Assembly: GCA_944321005.1 (NCBI GenBank)
Contig: CALUJT010000160.1
Coordinates: forward strand, 1-5,274
Reading direction: 5' to 3'
DNA from: an uncultured Atopobiaceae bacterium
GTDB taxonomy: Bacteria > Actinomycetota > Coriobacteriia > Coriobacteriales > Atopobiaceae
Length of the DNA: 5,274 nt
In this document: positions 5,213 through 5,274 of the stretch, one piece after another
How positions within the stretch are numbered: position 1 is the first letter of the stretch
How the letters are laid out: each line of letters starts with the position of its first letter
Program-made: the position numbers and the translations under genes
Notes under the pieces: model-generated
What the model was told of the DNA's origin: nothing
Databases searched by the model: none
The model's input: only the letters and a program-made list of their open reading frames with translations

Positions 5213-5274
5213 CTACTGGACCTGGGCCACCATCGCCATGTTGGTGGAGGTGGTGTAGTCGCCCATGCGCGGCG
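5213..5274 (-). CDS. C-terminal end of a convergent gene (partial, unidentified)
   Basis: On the minus strand an open frame enters from the right edge and ends at TAG (complement of 5213-5215). The visible tail is PRMGDYTTSTNMAMVAQVQ. I do not recognise a family from these 19 residues. The gene call rests on the open frame, the GC-rich third positions and the hairpin placed just beyond the stop, as expected for a convergent gene. Confidence 0.5.
   Translation of the reverse strand, partial: PRMGDYTTSTNMAMVAQVQ

Overview
The window is GC-rich, with short intergenic gaps and strong Shine-Dalgarno sites. Its protein set (zinc-ribbon/YARHG membrane protein, zinc-dependent phospholipase C-like protein, lipoprotein amidase, GH13 glucanase) fits a Gram-positive gut-type bacterium. 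My best guess is an actinobacterium of the Coriobacteriia (Olsenella, Collinsella or Atopobium relatives). That is an inference from composition and protein style, not from a marker gene.

Layout. Bases 1-27 carry the last eight codons of an upstream gene, probably a UmuC-type Y-family DNA polymerase. It overlaps by ATGA the start of a 278-codon ORF (24-860) whose two halves belong to unrelated families. Residues 1 to about 131 are a YolD-like protein, the usual partner of such polymerases on Firmicutes mobile elements. Residues about 137 to 278 are the C-terminal half of N-acetylglucosamine-6-phosphate deacetylase (NagA). Arginine and leucine codon choice changes sharply at the seam, so this looks like the edge of a foreign segment joined in frame to a truncated host nagA, or an assembly chimera. 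A terminator-like hairpin (890-919) follows.

Bases 921-1154 hold a large inverted repeat: two 67-nt arms, one mismatch, separated by 100 nt. Each arm contains two copies of a ~22-nt unit. It looks like a compound interspersed palindromic repeat and has no convincing gene.

Bases 1235-3588 are a tight three-gene, probably co-transcribed cluster: a lipoprotein N-acetylmuramoyl-L-alanine amidase (TTG start), a single-span membrane protein with an N-terminal zinc ribbon and a C-terminal YARHG domain, and a zinc-dependent phospholipase C-like protein. The first two act at the cell envelope. The third has no export signal that I can see.

A 139-nt gap with a possible promoter and a 10-bp palindrome leads to a cytoplasmic GH13 alpha-glucanase of neopullulanase-like type (3728-5077). 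It is followed by a long, perfectly registered hairpin (5121-5188). The hairpin separates it from the C-terminal end of a convergent minus-strand gene that runs off the window (5213-5274).

The two most interesting points are the in-frame YolD::NagA chimera and the inverted doublet repeat. The rest is ordinary chromosomal coding sequence.
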